Shown here piece by piece: positions 1 through 7,519 of a DNA stretch of 9,490 nucleotides. The stretch covers positions 1 through 9,490 of the forward strand of contig PWIY01000135.1 of the NCBI GenBank assembly GCA_003560215.1, in the 5' to 3' direction. Each line of letters starts with the position of its first letter. The first letter of the stretch is position 1. The notes beneath the pieces were generated by a model. The model was given only the letters and a program-made list of their open reading frames with translations, was not told the DNA's origin and did no database searches. Both the position numbers and the translations under genes were made by a program. The stretch is from Bacteroidales bacterium (GTDB lineage: Bacteria; Bacteroidota; Bacteroidia; Bacteroidales; UBA7960).

Positions 1-2798
1 ATGGGCTCCACCTGCTGAAAGCGTTCCCAGATGATTGCCTGATCTTCCGGGCGGATGCCTGTCCCCGTATCGGCCACATAAAACAGCAGCTTGTTTTCTT
101 TTTCCCGGCAACCAAACTCAACATGCCCCTCATCCGTATATTTGATGGCATTGTGAACCAGGTTGGTCAGCACCTGTGTGACTTTCGTCTGATCGGTGAC
201 CATGCATTTCTGGTCAGCTTTAAGCATGTTGTTCACGCGAAACTTCAGGGGTTTGTGCTTTACAAGGTGTTCCAGCTGATCAAACACCTGCTGCATCAAC
301 TCCCCGATGTCTGTTTTTTCTTCGTGGGCATCCACCTGACCGGTCTGAATGGTTGACATGCTGATGATGTCATCGATGACTGAAAGCAACTGCGTACCAC
401 TCTGGCAGATGATCCTGGTCAGCTCTTTCACCCTTTCCGGGTTTTGCGTTCCTTCGCCGAGTATTTCCGAGAACCCCATGATGGCATTCAGGGGGGTGCG
501 GATTTCATGCGAAAGGTTGTTGAGAAAGGCAGTTTTCAGCTTGTCGCTTTCCTCCGCCTTTTCTTTGGCTGTTCTCAGCTCCTCAATGTTTTTGGCCCGC
601 TGGATGCCCAGGCTGATCTGACTGGAGGCATATTCAAGCAATTGCAGGTGGTTTGCATCAAGGGCGTCCGCGTTGTCGTAGTCCTGAACCACGATGGCCC
701 CGATTACTTCTCCGCCTGCAAAAAGTGGAACCCCAAGCCAGACTTTGCTCATTGACCCGATCAGTTCAGCGTCTCCCCGGCTGATCAGGTTCTCAATATC
801 CTGTTGCTGCAGCAACCTGGACTGTCCGGTGGTAATTACCAGTCCGGTCAGTGACCCCTTTACCGGAAATTGAATGATCTGCTCCTTTTCGGTTTTCTCA
901 AAGGGAATGGAAAGCATTCCGGTTGCTTTGTCATGCAGGGCAACAAAGAAATTGGTGGTATCCATAAGACCACCAAGTGATTTCCTGATGGAGGCAAGCA
1001 GCTCCTCGGTGTTTTCTGTGGTGATGGTGGCGTTGGCTATCTGGTAGAGAACCTGGCGGGTAACCTCATGCTTTTTTCGTTCACTCACGTCCCGGACAAT
1101 GGACAGCAGGAGGTTCTCCTGGTTAAAAAATATTGGACTCAGGCTTATCTCCGCGTCAAATTGCTTTCCTTCACAATCCTGATGCAGCCATTCAAAGTGC
1201 TGCTGCGCCCCTGAGGAGGCGAGACGGATAAGTTCTTCGGCCTTATCGCGTGAGTGGCTTCCATCCGGCTGAAGGGGCGGAGAAAGCTGCCAGGGGCTTC
1301 GCCCCAGCAAGTCCTCTTTCCGGCACCGGAAAAGCTTTTCTGCATGGGGGTTGCAGTCCGTGATCCCTTTGTCTGTCATCAGCAGGATGCCGTCACTGGC
1401 ATGTTCAAACAAGGCCCTGTACCTTTTTTCACTTTCCTCCAGGGCCTTCTTCCGTTCGTATTTCTCCGTTACATCAGAAAAGACCATGACCACCCCGCTG
1501 ATATTCTCTTCTGTATCCATGATGGGTGCCGCAGAGTCGGCAATCTGGTATTCGGTGCCGTCTCTGGCGATCAGCATGGTGTCGTTGGCCATCCCGACAA
1601 TCCTTCCTCTTTCCAGAACAAGGCGTGCCGGGTTGTCAGCTTTTTCCCCGGTATGGGCGTTGAAAATCCGGAACACCTCTGAAAGGGGTTTCTGCACGGC
1701 CTCCCTGAGGGACCACCCGGTCATTTGTTCCGCAATGGGATTCATATCAGTTACCCGTCCTCCCAGGTCGGTGGTGATGACACCGTCACCGATCGACTGC
1801 AGCGTAATACGCAGGTTTTCCCGATGCCGCCGGATGTCGGCGATGGCTTTCCGGCGTTGAAAGAAGAGGCCGGTCAGCCGGGCGGCGTTTTGAAGGAGCC
1901 TTTCCTCCTCCGGTAAAAAGCCGAGATCCGGGTCGGGGTATAAAACCATGATATACCCGATTCTTTGCCCGTTTACCGAGATGTCTGCATGGAGAGAGGG
2001 GTAGCGTGAGAAGTCCTCCCTGGGTTTCCCGGAGGTGTAAACGCCTTTTACCCTGATCAGAACCTGTGCGGCTGCCGGGTGCTGCATGGCCCCTGAAATA
2101 TGTTTTTCCAGCTGCCTGCAAAAGGCTTCGTCAGGCAGTTCTTTGTGCATGCTGTCATTGATGGAGGTCAGGCAGCGCAATTCCTTAACCCGTTCTTTGA
2201 GCTGGTCCTCCAGTTTAACCTTGTGTTTCTCTAGTCCGATGCTATACAGGGCATAACCAAGGTCTTCAGCCACTTCGCGGAAAATTGACTGTGCTTCTTC
2301 CAGGCGGGCATAGGCTTCAGGTGCAGCGGCTGTCAGTACGCCGTATACTTGTCCCTTGTAGCTAATGACCATACTCAGGCCTGCGTTCCCGGATATTTCA
2401 TCCTGGCCGGGGCAGTCAGTGCATACATCCGGGTGATGATTGAAAACCACCAGTTCGTGTGTTTTTATGGTTTTTTCCATGCAGGGCGGCCTTTTGCCTT
2501 GCCGGAAATATTGCTGCAAAGATGTGAACCGGTTGCCCATTTTGCTTGATGCAGTCATCATGACTTTTCCGGATTCATCTGTCAGGGCGATCCATGCATA
2601 CAGGTAGCCCATGCTTTCAGTCAGGTTTTCACAGGCCTTGGATATCAGTTGTTCAGGGTCTTTTTCCCTGGTGATCAACTGATTGACATTACGAACGCCT
2701 TTGAGGACGTTTTTCAGGTGGAGCTCTTTTATGAGCTCATCGCGCAGTCCGCGAATTTTTTCTGATTGTTGCTCCCCGGAAGAAAATTTGCGGGCCAT
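1..2798 (-). CDS. Large soluble multi-sensor histidine kinase (GAF-GAF-PAS-PAS-GAF-HisKA-HATPase), C-terminus cut by the window edge
   Basis: The reading frame is open from the ATG at 2798 to the left edge, giving 932 complete codons. Domains read in order are: a GAF domain (about residues 30-185) with cysteines C106, C126 and C129; a second, weaker GAF-like domain (about 205-315); two PAS domains (about 325-445, with SIGDGV at 335-340, and about 455-573); a third GAF domain (about 577-730); and a short coiled coil. The catalytic core follows, with an H-box reading NLSHEIRTPL (phospho-acceptor H764), an N-box (HNAIKY, N883) and a G1 box (DTGTG, D910). The sequence stops in the F-box region, so the G2 box and any receiver domain lie outside. 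No signal peptide or membrane segment is visible, so it should act in the cytoplasm. It starts 15 bases after the stop of the upstream kinase, without a clear Shine-Dalgarno site, and is probably co-transcribed. The ligands and the partner regulator are unknown. Confidence 0.93.
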   Translation of the reverse strand, partial: MARKFSSGEQQSEKIRGLRDELIKELHLKNVLKGVRNVNQLITREKDPEQLISKACENLTESMGYLYAWIALTDESGKVMMTASSKMGNRFTSLQQYFRQGKRPPCMEKTIKTHELVVFNHHPDVCTDCPGQDEISGNAGLSMVISYKGQVYGVLTAAAPEAYARLEEAQSIFREVAEDLGYALYSIGLEKHKVKLEDQLKERVKELRCLTSINDSMHKELPDEAFCRQLEKHISGAMQHPAAAQVLIRVKGVYTSGKPREDFSRYPSLHADISVNGQRIGYIMVLYPDPDLGFLPEEERLLQNAARLTGLFFQRRKAIADIRRHRENLRITLQSIGDGVITTDLGGRVTDMNPIAEQMTGWSLREAVQKPLSEVFRIFNAHTGEKADNPARLVLERGRIVGMANDTMLIARDGTEYQIADSAAPIMDTEENISGVVMVFSDVTEKYERKKALEESEKRYRALFEHASDGILLMTDKGITDCNPHAEKLFRCRKEDLLGRSPWQLSPPLQPDGSHSRDKAEELIRLASSGAQQHFEWLHQDCEGKQFDAEISLSPIFFNQENLLLSIVRDVSERKKHEVTRQVLYQIANATITTENTEELLASIRKSLGGLMDTTNFFVALHDKATGMLSIPFEKTEKEQIIQFPVKGSLTGLVITTGQSRLLQQQDIENLISRGDAELIGSMSKVWLGVPLFAGGEVIGAIVVQDYDNADALDANHLQLLEYASSQISLGIQRAKNIEELRTAKEKAEESDKLKTAFLNNLSHEIRTPLNAIMGFSEILGEGTQNPERVKELTRIICQSGTQLLSVIDDIISMSTIQTGQVDAHEEKTDIGELMQQVFDQLEHLVKHKPLKFRVNNMLKADQKCMVTDQTKVTQVLTNLVHNAIKYTDEGHVEFGCREKENKLLFYVADTGTGIRPEDQAIIWERFQQVEP

Positions 2799-2813
2799 AG
2801 TGATTATGTGGTG

Positions 2814-4004
2814 TTAAAGATTCGTGTTTTTTTTGAGCGGCAAGGTGAAGGAAAAGCAGGAACCTTCTTTTTCCCTGCTTTTCACGGTAAGCTTTCCTCC
2901 ATGTTCTTCAATGATTTTTCTGCTGATGGCCAGGCCCAGGCCGGTGCTCGTTTCACCGGCAGTCGGGCGTGTGCTGGATTTATGAAAGGGCTGAAATATG
3001 TAAGGGATCTCATCTTCTCTGATTCCCAGGCCATGGTCAATCACGGAGGTTCTGGCATATTCGCCGTCCCGGATGGCCCTGACAATCACTGTGCTGTTCT
3101 CATGCGAATATTTGATCGCGTTGCTGATCAGGTTGTTCAGTACCTGTTCGGTCTTGTTCCTGTCGAAATGAAAATACCAGGGGCCGTCCGGGCATTCCAG
3201 TTTGATCTCAATATTTTTGTATTTGGCCACCATCTGATTGAACTCCACGCTCTTCTGAAGGAGGGCCACATAATCACCCGTTTCTTTCTTCAGTGCCACG
3301 TCGCCTGCCTCAATTTTTGAGATGTCGAGCAGCTCCGTCATCAGGCGAAGGGAAAACTGCAGGCGCTCTTCAATGTTCTTCAGGAACTGTTGCTGCGTGG
3401 ATCTGGGAAAGCTGTCAGGATCGTTGATCAGTATGTCTGCATAAGAAATGGCGGCTGCAATGGGGTTTCGCAGATCATGGGCGGCCATATTCATGAACTT
3501 GTTCTTTTCTTCGTGAAGGACGGCCAGTTGTTCATTGGCCTTTGTCAGGTCTCCAAGGGTCTGTTCCAGCAGGATCTTTTCCTTGGTCAGCTGTCGCTGA
3601 AGGTTGTTTGTTTCCCGGTTCAGCTCGGCCAGGCGCTGATTCTGCTTTACAATCCGGTTCAGATCCACTTCGCCGGTAACCAGCATTTGTCCCTCCCTGC
3701 GGAACACCCGTGCATGGATGGTTGTATTGATCCGGGACTCACTGCCTATGGTGAGCATTCCCTCATACACCGGTTCGGCAGCATCAGACTTATCGGGAAA
3801 TTCAAGCAGCTTTTCAAAAGGCGGGTTAATCAGGGTTTCCGCAGCTGTTCCGTCCATCAGCAGGCGGAAGGCGTTGTTCCCGAATAGCAGGGAACGATCC
3901 TCAATGGAAAAAACAGCGATGCAAAGCGCCTTGCTCACAAGGGCCGCGTTTTCGATCTCCGTCATCCAGCCGGACAGGGGTTGCATCTTTTCTGTATTTT
4001 TCAT
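2814..4004 (-). CDS. Soluble PAS sensor histidine kinase
   Basis: The protein has 396 residues and no membrane segment. Residues about 15-115 look like a divergent PAS domain, and about 117-170 form a leucine-rich coiled coil with repeated Q/N/L. The HisKA H-box is MAAHDLRNPI, with H176 as the likely phosphorylated histidine. The ATPase domain has the N-box NNLISNAIKYS (N291, N295), G1 box DHGLG (D323, G325, G327), F-box FQPF (338-340 region) and G2 box TGLGLAISRKI (G355, G357). All catalytic motifs are present, so it should autophosphorylate; the D after the catalytic H is typical of kinases that also act as phosphatases. There is no receiver or output domain, so it needs a partner response regulator, and none is in the window. 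It lies 18 bases after the 144-residue gene and 15 bases before the larger kinase, which implies one transcript. The PAS ligand cannot be told from sequence. Confidence 0.95.
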   Translation of the reverse strand: MKNTEKMQPLSGWMTEIENAALVSKALCIAVFSIEDRSLLFGNNAFRLLMDGTAAETLINPPFEKLLEFPDKSDAAEPVYEGMLTIGSESRINTTIHARVFRREGQMLVTGEVDLNRIVKQNQRLAELNRETNNLQRQLTKEKILLEQTLGDLTKANEQLAVLHEEKNKFMNMAAHDLRNPIAAAISYADILINDPDSFPRSTQQQFLKNIEERLQFSLRLMTELLDISKIEAGDVALKKETGDYVALLQKSVEFNQMVAKYKNIEIKLECPDGPWYFHFDRNKTEQVLNNLISNAIKYSHENSTVIVRAIRDGEYARTSVIDHGLGIREDEIPYIFQPFHKSSTRPTAGETSTGLGLAISRKIIEEHGGKLTVKSREKEGSCFSFTLPLKKNTNL

Positions 4005-4022
4005 TGTTTGAGTGGTTAGAAG

Positions 4023-4457
4023 CTACTGATGTGATAAATGCTCAAACACCGGGATGTTGACCTGCATCCACTCGTAAAGCGGCAGTATTTGCCCGTAAGC
4101 CCCTGACGGTAATTCTTCCCTGAGAGTATCCATCCAGGTATTCAGCTGGGCTGCCCAGTAAGTGGAGGCGAACCCCCTGCTCCGGTATGCCCTGAATACC
4201 CATAAAATGGTTTCCACCAGAACCTCAGGATTGTGGTTGGCCAGGATGGAGGCAATGAAACGGGCGTGGTTGGCATGGTTGTCACGCATCATATCGTGAC
4301 CGGCCTCCCCGACCAATACGTCAATATCAGGCCGTGAAAGCATTTTGTCGTTGATTCTTGCAACCATGCGCTGAGCAGCTGCAGCGTATGCCTCAGCGGT
4401 GGAGGGGTCGAAAGGCCCCAACTGGCCGGCACTGGCAATAAGATCTCGTTTATCCAT
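4023..4457 (-). CDS. Conserved-looking helical protein of unknown function, translationally coupled to the B12-binding sensor
   Basis: I do not recognise a named family in this 144-residue protein. It has no signal peptide and no membrane segment, and is probably all alpha-helical. Its N-terminal 40 residues are rich in alanine. The middle holds a histidine cluster (H54, then DNHANHARF at 59-67 with H61 and H64, then H75), followed by an aromatic stretch (W86, F88, Y91, F96, Y100, W101, W108). The C-terminal part is again aromatic (Y128, W130, F138). The start is firm: its ATG overlaps the upstream TAA by one base (TAATG at 4459-4455), an arrangement that usually gives translational coupling and often stoichiometric partners. 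Placed between a cobalamin sensor and two histidine kinases, it may be an adaptor or the receiver of the sensor signal; this is inferred from position only. A ligand-binding helical bundle is possible but unproven. Confidence 0.88.
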   Translation of the reverse strand: MDKRDLIASAGQLGPFDPSTAEAYAAAAQRMVARINDKMLSRPDIDVLVGEAGHDMMRDNHANHARFIASILANHNPEVLVETILWVFRAYRSRGFASTYWAAQLNTWMDTLREELPSGAYGQILPLYEWMQVNIPVFEHLSHQ

Positions 4458-5110
4458 TATGATTGTTGTTGGTCAATATAATCTTCCAGTTCTTTCAGGT
4501 TTGCGATATACCGGGTATTCGGGTATCTTTCAGCCACCTCCTGCCCTCCGTGGCGGAATGCCTGCCCCCCGATGATCACCGGGAGATCAGATTTCTGCCG
4601 GATCAGCCGGAGGGTTTTTTCAAGCAAGGGGATGTGTGAGTATATGCTGACCGAAAGGGCCACCAAGTCCGGGCTTTGTTTGTCAATATACCGGATCATT
4701 TCATTTGCCGGGACATTGGAGCCCGGAAAATAAGTGTCCCACCCCTTCATCTCAAAAATGTCGGCCACCATTTTCACCCCCACCTGGTGGAATTCTGTTT
4801 CCACACAGCCCAGCACCACTTTTCTGGCCTGCCGCTGGCGTGACACGATGTCGTAAAAAAGTTCGTTCATGATGCTTTCGGTCACAGAGGTGGCAATGTG
4901 CTCCTCCGCCACGGTAACCTGGTTGCTTTCCCAGAGTTCGCCCACCCGGTACAAAGCCGTTTTTATGATGTGCTCGTAAATGTTCTGAATGCTGACTCCC
5001 TGTGCGGCCAGGTCTTTGATGTGCCCTGAGGCGGCCATCCTGTCACCCTCAAGTATCAACTTCAGGTAACGGCTGTGATCCGGATTTGTCTTGTCGCTGA
5101 AAGCCTGCAT
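4457..5110 (-). CDS. Stand-alone cobalamin-binding sensor protein, CarH/LitR-like cap plus B12-binding domain, no DNA-binding domain
   Basis: The protein has 217 residues. Residues about 12-90 form a helical cap domain (B12-binding_2 type) with W60, E70 and H71. This is the W-x9-EH pattern described for CarH/LitR adenosylcobalamin photoreceptors, within the stretch GELWESNQVTVAEEH. Residues about 96-215 form the Rossmann-like B12-binding domain. It has EFHQVG (E106, H108, G111), the lower-axial-ligand motif in its E form, then LSVSIYSH (S153, S155) and a GG pair at 181-182 for the nucleotide tail. CarH itself begins with a MerR-type DNA-binding domain, which is wholly absent here. Corrinoid methyl-carrier proteins such as MtbC have similar length and domains, but I know of no W-x9-EH in them, and no methyltransferase gene is nearby. 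The gene begins 33 bases after cysS; a weak TAnnTTTG-like element (TATATTGG) lies in that gap. Cobalamin binding is likely; light sensing is inferred. Confidence 0.95.
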   Translation of the reverse strand: MQAFSDKTNPDHSRYLKLILEGDRMAASGHIKDLAAQGVSIQNIYEHIIKTALYRVGELWESNQVTVAEEHIATSVTESIMNELFYDIVSRQRQARKVVLGCVETEFHQVGVKMVADIFEMKGWDTYFPGSNVPANEMIRYIDKQSPDLVALSVSIYSHIPLLEKTLRLIRQKSDLPVIIGGQAFRHGGQEVAERYPNTRYIANLKELEDYIDQQQS

Positions 5111-5143
5111 GGATTGTTTTTTTCTGCACCAATATAAAAAATA

Positions 5144-6625
5144 TTAATGATTAATTTCCCACGTGCTTCCCTCTTTGCTGTCCTTTACGACAATATTCAT
5201 GTGCTGAAGGGCATCCCTTAACCGGTCTGCGGTTTCCCAGTCTTTGTTTTCACGGGCTTTTTTGCGCAATTCCAGGATGAGTTCCATGAGGTTTTCCAAC
5301 AGTTCATCCTGCTGGCTGTGGCCCTCCTTTTCAGCAGTTAACCCGAAAATATCCTCAAGAAACAGGCTGAAAGTTTTCCGGAGTGCCTCCAGATCCTTTT
5401 CTGACAGGGTTTCCCTCCGGTCGCGAACCGCATTGATGGTTTTTACGGCATCAAAAAGATGAGCGATGGCTACCGGGCTGTTGAAATCGTCCTGCATGGC
5501 GGCGTGGCATTTCTCCCCCAGATCACGGACATTGGTGGTGGATAAATCTGAAGGCTGCAGCTGACTCAGGGTTTCAAGTGCCTGAAGCAGCCTCTGGAGG
5601 CCTTTTTCAGCCGCCTGCAAAGCCTCATTGCTGAAGTCGAGGGTGCTGCGGTAATGTGCCTGCAGAACGAAAAAGCGGATGGTCATGGGGCTGTAGGCCC
5701 TTGTCAGCTCATCATGCCGGCCGCCGAAAAACTCCCTGAGTGTGATGAAGTTCCCCAGCGACTTGCCCATTTTCTGCCCGTTGATGGTGATCATGTTATT
5801 GTGCATCCAGTAACGGACGGTGTCTTTGCCGAAGGTGGCGTTTGACTGGGCAATCTCGCACTCGTGGTGGGGGAAAAGCAGATCCATGCCGCCCCCGTGG
5901 ATGTCAAATTCCTTTCCCAGGTACTTGGCGCTCATGGCAGAGCATTCCAGGTGCCAGCCCGGAAAACCTTCGCCCCATGGCGATGGCCAGCGCATGAGGT
6001 GGGTGGGAGATGCTTTTTTCCACAGGGCAAAATCAGCAGGGTGGCGTTTCTCTTCCTGACCTTCCAGGTCGCGGTTGCCTGCCATCATTTCATCCACGTT
6101 GCGCCCGCTGAGCTTGCCGTAATGATGCTTCTCATTGTATTTCCTTACATCAAAATATACCGAACCATCCACTTCGTAAGCAAAACCCGCTTCCAAAATG
6201 GCCTTCACCATTTCGATCTGTTCAATGATGTGGCCGGAAGCCCTTGGTTCAATGCTTGGTTTCAGGACATTCAGCCGGGCCATGTCTTCGTGGTAGCGAT
6301 CTGAATAATACTGAACCACTTCCATGGGTTCCAGCTGTTCCAGCCTGGCCTTTTTGGTGATCTTGTCTTCCCCGCTGTCGGCATCACCTTCGAGGTGCCC
6401 CACGTCAGTAATGTTTCTGACATAACGGACCTTGTAGCCGAGGTGTTTCAGATAACGGAATACCAGGTCGAAGGTGATGGCCGGCCGTGCATGCCCGAGG
6501 TGGGCATCGCCGTAAACGGTGGGGCCGCAAACATAAAGCCCGGCAAAGGGAGGGGTTGCCGGTTCAAATCTTTCCATCCGGCGTGTCAGCGTGTTGTAGA
6601 TATGTAAATTATTTTCTGCGATCAT
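5144..6625 (-). CDS. cysS: Cysteinyl-tRNA synthetase (class I)
   Basis: This 493-residue enzyme joins cysteine to tRNA-Cys in the cytoplasm, using ATP. The class I signatures are clear: the HIGH-type motif is HLGH (42-45), and the KMSKS loop reads KMGKS (285-289), a variant I expect in Bacteroidota. The four zinc ligands that select cysteine align as C33, C228, H253 and E257, with the same spacing of the last three as in the E. coli enzyme. The C-terminal part (about 350-493) is the helical anticodon-binding region, ending in the usual DALQ-type helix. Length is normal and no residue looks damaged. The ATG at 6625 is preceded by AGGAAAGG at a suitable distance, and a TACCTTTG box lies about 40 bases upstream. 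The gene stands 63 bases after the patatin gene and 33 bases before the cobalamin sensor, so the sensor block may share its transcript. Confidence 0.99.
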   Translation of the reverse strand: MIAENNLHIYNTLTRRMERFEPATPPFAGLYVCGPTVYGDAHLGHARPAITFDLVFRYLKHLGYKVRYVRNITDVGHLEGDADSGEDKITKKARLEQLEPMEVVQYYSDRYHEDMARLNVLKPSIEPRASGHIIEQIEMVKAILEAGFAYEVDGSVYFDVRKYNEKHHYGKLSGRNVDEMMAGNRDLEGQEEKRHPADFALWKKASPTHLMRWPSPWGEGFPGWHLECSAMSAKYLGKEFDIHGGGMDLLFPHHECEIAQSNATFGKDTVRYWMHNNMITINGQKMGKSLGNFITLREFFGGRHDELTRAYSPMTIRFFVLQAHYRSTLDFSNEALQAAEKGLQRLLQALETLSQLQPSDLSTTNVRDLGEKCHAAMQDDFNSPVAIAHLFDAVKTINAVRDRRETLSEKDLEALRKTFSLFLEDIFGLTAEKEGHSQQDELLENLMELILELRKKARENKDWETADRLRDALQHMNIVVKDSKEGSTWEINH

Positions 6626-6665
6626 ACTTGCCTTTCCTGTTAAAAGTCAACATAATAGAAAGCTG

Positions 6666-6673
6666 CAAAGGTA
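6666..6673 (-). promoter_or_regulatory. Probable -7 element of a Bacteroidota promoter for cysS
   Basis: Read on the minus strand this is TACCTTTG, an exact match to TAnnTTTG. It lies in the 63-base gap between the patatin gene and cysS, 40 bases before the cysS ATG. The matching upstream TTTG box is poor: only a CTTTAG stretch lies at roughly the right distance. It suggests that cysS and the genes after it need not depend on transcription from the patatin gene. Confidence 0.5.
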
Positions 6674-6688
6674 AAAAAAGAAAAGCAT

Positions 6689-7453
6689 CTAAAGTTGCTG
6701 CTTTGCCAGCACCTCCTTGGTCTTTTTATAACCGATATCAAAAACCTTCCGGGCACTTGAGAGATCCAGAATTCCGTAATGTTGCAGCTCCTCCGGTTCA
6801 ATGTAAATGCTGCATTTTTCCTTTCGGATTTCTGCGTGGTTGCGCATGGTAAGATGGAAGGAACGGATGGCGATGGTTCTCAGCCCGGATATCTGTTCTT
6901 CATGGCCCAGGGGGTTCACATTGATCCCGATGATTTTCCGGCATTTGTCCTCCAGTGGTTCGACAGGGAAATTATTGACAATGCCCCCGTCAAGATACTG
7001 CTGCCCGTTGATTTCCACCGGCGGAAAAACAACCGGGATGGATGAGGAAGCCTTGATGGCCTGCACCAGTTCCCCCTTGTCAAAACGGGTATATTCGATC
7101 GTATTGATATTCACCGCGTGCAGGATGAGCGGAATTTTTAGCTCCTCAAAGGTTTTGGCGGTGAGTGTTTTGCGCAAGGTCTTTTCAAAGCCGGTCATTT
7201 TCAGCAAACCGTCTTTGGGGACAACCAGGCGCAGGAATGCGACCAGGTTTTTACTGATCAGGGCTTTGAGAACCTCCTCCGCATTTTTCCCGTCTGCATA
7301 CAGGGCCCCGACAATGGCACCCGCGCTGACACCCGAGATAATTTCGGGTTTGATGCCGTGTTCTTCAAGGGCCTTGATCGCGCCCAGGTGGGCAAATCCC
7401 CTGGTGCCGCCACCACTCAATACCAGGCCGTAATTGTATTTCTTTTTTATCAT
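6689..7453 (-). CDS. Patatin-like phospholipase / lipid acyl hydrolase (RssA/NTE-type, COG1752)
   Basis: This 254-residue protein has the full patatin catalytic set: the glycine-rich oxyanion loop GGGTRG (14-19), the nucleophile elbow GVSAG with S43, and DGG with D155 completing the Ser-Asp dyad. The family cleaves acyl chains from phospholipids or lysophospholipids; the substrate here is unknown. There is no signal peptide or outer-membrane barrel, so it is probably a cytoplasmic or membrane-associated enzyme of the short bacterial type. I chose the ATG at 7453 (MIKKKYNYG) because the patatin fold starts at once after it. The frame stays open to an ATG at 7720, but that extension would run antisense through the divergent gene and across its promoter, and it is serine- and cysteine-rich without family likeness. 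The gene is divergent from the secreted-protein gene at 7572 and is followed by cysS. Confidence 0.95.
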   Translation of the reverse strand: MIKKKYNYGLVLSGGGTRGFAHLGAIKALEEHGIKPEIISGVSAGAIVGALYADGKNAEEVLKALISKNLVAFLRLVVPKDGLLKMTGFEKTLRKTLTAKTFEELKIPLILHAVNINTIEYTRFDKGELVQAIKASSSIPVVFPPVEINGQQYLDGGIVNNFPVEPLEDKCRKIIGINVNPLGHEEQISGLRTIAIRSFHLTMRNHAEIRKEKCSIYIEPEELQHYGILDLSSARKVFDIGYKKTKEVLAKQQL

Positions 7454-7475
7454 CTTTATCAGTTTATTAATGACG

Positions 7476-7506
7476 TAAATATAGAGATTTGCCCGATGTA
7501 AAACAA
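7476..7506 (-). promoter_or_regulatory. Possible Bacteroidota promoter for the patatin gene
   Basis: On the minus strand a TTG (7506-7504) is followed after 20 bases by TATATTTA (7483-7476), one mismatch from TAnnTTTG. The -7 element ends 22 bases before the chosen patatin ATG at 7453. The match is weaker than that of the divergent plus-strand promoter, and the region is AT-rich, so chance matches are likely. Confidence 0.35.
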
Positions 7507-7519
7507 GCCAAATCAATTT

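Noticed and set aside
1351..1860. Plus-strand frame of 169 codons opposite the large kinase
   Set aside because: It lies wholly antisense to clear PAS domains, and its translation shows no domain. Long antisense frames are common in GC-balanced genes.
1..2798. Possible frameshift or pseudogene, since no closed gene is reported in this stretch
   Set aside because: Translation of the minus strand from 2798 stays open to position 1 with all domains in one frame. The gene only lacks its stop because the window ends.
2766..3320. Plus-strand frame of 184 codons opposite the smaller kinase
   Set aside because: It is antisense to the HATPase motifs of the kinase and has no recognisable content.
4457..5110. 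Reading the B12 protein as a methanogen-type methyl-transfer corrinoid protein
   Set aside because: Length and folds fit, but the cap has the W-x9-EH photoreceptor signature and no methyltransferase or corrinoid activation gene is in the window.
5478..5772. KMGKS in place of KMSKS in cysteinyl-tRNA synthetase as a sign of altered activity
   Set aside because: The serine-to-glycine variant is one I expect in Bacteroidota enzymes, and all other catalytic and zinc-binding residues are intact.
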